A stretch of DNA of 6,757 nt from Gemmatimonadota bacterium. Its GTDB lineage: Bacteria > ARS69. Location: the NCBI GenBank assembly GCA_020431545.1, contig JAGQIB010000080.1, positions 1-6,757 on the forward strand, read 5' to 3'. A model generated the notes under the pieces. It saw only the letters and a list, made by a program, of their open reading frames with translations. It ran no database searches and was not told the DNA's origin. Both the position numbers and the translations under genes were made by a program. This document shows positions 5,167-6,757 of the stretch, piece by piece; position 1 is the stretch's first letter; the number at the start of each line of letters is the position of its first letter.

Positions 5167-6757
5167 CTACTTCAGCAGCGTGACCTTCCGTACCTGCGAC
5201 ACGTCCTCCGTGTCGAGGCGATAGAAGTACACGCCGGATGCCACCCGACGTCCCGTCTCGTCCCGCCCGTCCCAGGCCACCTGATGGCGACCGATCGGCT
5301 GGGCGCCGTTCACGAGCGTGCGCACACGACGACCCGACACGTCGTAGACGGCGATCGTGAGCGCCCGCGCGGCATCGGGCACCGCGTACTCCACCGTGGA
5401 GAGCGAGCCGAACGGATTCGGCTGCGGTCGACCGAGCTCGAAGCGTGTGGGCGCCGCCGGCGTGACCACGACGTCCGTCGCCCCGCCGATCGTGAGCGTC
5501 ACGGGGATGTCCGTGACCGCCTCATCCTGATCGTTCGAAAGGATGCGGACGATCGCCTCATACGTGCCGGCGGTGAGCCCGGTGGCGTCGAAGTCCAGGG
5601 ACACGGCCCCGGAACCGAACGCCGGCACCAGACCTGAGGAAGGACTGGCCGTCAGCCAAGAGATCGGCGGCGCGTTCGTGAACAGGATCGCGAGCCCGTC
5701 GTGCAGGTAGGCCGCGTTGAACACGACCTCCAGACCGTCGGAGCCGTCCGCGTTCTCGATACCGACCGTGCTCGAGATCACGTTGTTCACGCTGCGGTAC
5801 TGCGTGACGATCGTCCCGTCCGCACCCAGGATGATCTGGAACGTCTGCAGCTGGGACCCGCTCGTGCCGTACCGCGGGACGCCATCCCACTCCACGATGA
5901 AGCGGGCGTTCGCCGCGTCCTGGTACGTGTAGATCGTCCCGCCGTCGTTCGCGTTCAGATCGTCCCAGTACGCGCAGACCATGTCGTCGGGATCCGTCGT
6001 GCTCGGAAGCGATCCGTTCGTGTAGTACGAACCGGATGGCGCCGAGAAGCTCACGAATCCGTTCGTGCTGATGTTCACGCTCGAGTAGACGTTCCCGTAG
6101 TACGGGAAGGAGATCCCCATCGGGACTCCGGTCAGGTACGTGTCGTCGCCCATGGCGAGCGGCGTTCCGACCGAGTTGATCTCCACCCACACGTACGCGG
6201 GGCCCGACGGATCGTCGCTGTCGATCCACCGGTAGCCGAACCCGTCCGGGCCGCCCGAGCCGAGCAACGGCGAGTCACCCACTCGCGGATCGACCTCTCC
6301 CTTCGCGAGATCGATCTCCTCGCGCACCGCGCGACCGAGCTCCTGCGGTCGCGGGGCCGGGGCCGGCGCTTCGAGGATCGAGATCCCGTAGGAGAGCTCG
6401 CCCTCGCCGGTGTTGTCGATCGTGAGCGGCTGCGTGGACGTTCCGCCCGGGCTCAGCGTCTCGGTCACGCTGCCCGGCGAGACCGCGATCTCCGGGTACA
6501 CCGGCGGCGTCACGCGCGGCATCTCGATGAAGTCGATCCACACCGCGTCGGCGCCGCCGTTGACGGAGCCGTCCTTGGAGTAGGTCCAGGTGAACGTGTG
6601 GAATCCGGAACCGACCGGATACGTCGCCTGGGTCCACGGCACGGTGCCGGACCACTGGTCCATCAGCACGCCGTCCAGGTAGAACTTCAGGTAGTCGAAG
6701 CCCGACTCGGTCGACACGTCGTACCAGAACTTCAGGTCTCCGCTCTCGGCGAGGAAC
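5167..6757 (-). CDS. C-terminal part of a large secreted multidomain protein with FlgD-like/T9SS-type sorting module
   Basis: The frame is open from the right edge to a TAG at 5167, giving 529 visible residues; the N-terminus is missing. The GTG at 6717 is an internal Val, not a start, because coding (LAESGDLKFWYD) continues beyond it. Modules, numbered from the first visible residue: about 1-82, a carbohydrate-binding/MAM-like beta domain (LKFYLDG, WSG, TYSKDGSV, DFIEMP); 88-128, the first half of a BACON/Hydin-type Ig-like domain (PGGTSTQPLTIDNTGEGELS); about 172-360, a nidogen-like beta domain (GISFPYYGNVYSSVNISTNG, CAYWDDLN, VEWDGV); 365-424, the second Ig-like half (WLTASPSSGLVPA, DATGLTAGTY, SNDQDEA); and 438-529, a FlgD Ig-like/type-A sorting module (PQPNPFG, VYDVSGRRVRTL, GRHQVAWDGRDETGR, SGVYFYRL). 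This suggests surface attachment or secretion. Such tails often end large proteases or adhesins, but the enzymatic part is outside the window, so the activity is unknown. Confidence 0.93.
   Translation of the reverse strand, partial: FLAESGDLKFWYDVSTESGFDYLKFYLDGVLMDQWSGTVPWTQATYPVGSGFHTFTWTYSKDGSVNGGADAVWIDFIEMPRVTPPVYPEIAVSPGSVTETLSPGGTSTQPLTIDNTGEGELSYGISILEAPAPAPRPQELGRAVREEIDLAKGEVDPRVGDSPLLGSGGPDGFGYRWIDSDDPSGPAYVWVEINSVGTPLAMGDDTYLTGVPMGISFPYYGNVYSSVNISTNGFVSFSAPSGSYYTNGSLPSTTDPDDMVCAYWDDLNANDGGTIYTYQDAANARFIVEWDGVPRYGTSGSQLQTFQIILGADGTIVTQYRSVNNVISSTVGIENADGSDGLEVVFNAAYLHDGLAILFTNAPPISWLTASPSSGLVPAFGSGAVSLDFDATGLTAGTYEAIVRILSNDQDEAVTDIPVTLTIGGATDVVVTPAAPTRFELGRPQPNPFGSLSTVEYAVPDAARALTIAVYDVSGRRVRTLVNGAQPIGRHQVAWDGRDETGRRVASGVYFYRLDTEDVSQVRKVTLLK

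Noticed and set aside
4213..5637. 474-codon plus-strand open frame across the TonB-like gene and beyond
   Set aside because: Out of frame with the TonB-like gene, runs through the terminator hairpin and antisense to the large secreted protein; composition is shadow-like.
6715..6717. GTG as start of the large minus-strand gene
   Set aside because: The frame continues to the window edge with in-family sequence (LKFWYDVS), so this is an internal Val codon.
1..6757. tRNA, rRNA, CRISPR, insertion sequence or attachment site
   Set aside because: No cloverleaf, regular direct repeats, transposase motifs or terminal repeats were seen by eye on either strand.

Overview
The window is GC-rich DNA (by eye about two-thirds G+C) that looks like a didermic (Gram-negative-type) bacterium of the FCB/Gemmatimonadota-Eisenbacteria kind. 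The main clue is a secreted protein ending in a FlgD-like/T9SS-type C-terminal module. A TonB-like membrane anchor protein and several signal-peptide proteins agree with this. The phylum is an inference from protein style only; there is no rRNA or other marker.

Layout. The minus strand carries three genes read right to left: a secreted subtilisin-family (S8) protease (4253 to 2355), a secreted SpoIVB-type (S55) peptidase-domain protein (2086 to 242), and the N-terminus of a further secreted protein (245 to the window edge, perhaps a beta-propeller). The last two overlap by 4 bases (ATGA), so they are probably translationally coupled. A 268-bp gap separates the subtilase from the S55 gene; it holds several tandem hairpins and a good -35 box for the S55 gene. 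Divergent from the subtilase, across a 254-bp gap containing an 18-bp perfect palindrome and a 9-bp inverted repeat, is a plus-strand gene (4508-5104) for a small TonB/TolA-like anchor protein with a non-canonical C-terminus. It converges on the C-terminal part of a large secreted multidomain protein (minus, 5167 to beyond 6757). A perfect 12-bp-stem hairpin lies between the two stops.

Function. Everything points at the cell envelope or outside: two unrelated serine-protease folds, a possible propeller partner, a TonB-like anchor and a large surface or secreted beta-rich protein. The only strong evidence that genes work together is the S55/downstream gene overlap; other links rest on adjacency. 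The most unusual items are the S55 protein, in which the Ser half precedes the His half (reverse of sporulation SpoIVB), the TonB-like protein without a recognisable TonB C-terminal domain, the subtilase with about 240 helical residues before its catalytic domain, and the palindrome in the divergent promoter region. I found no RNA genes, CRISPR array, insertion sequence or attachment site.
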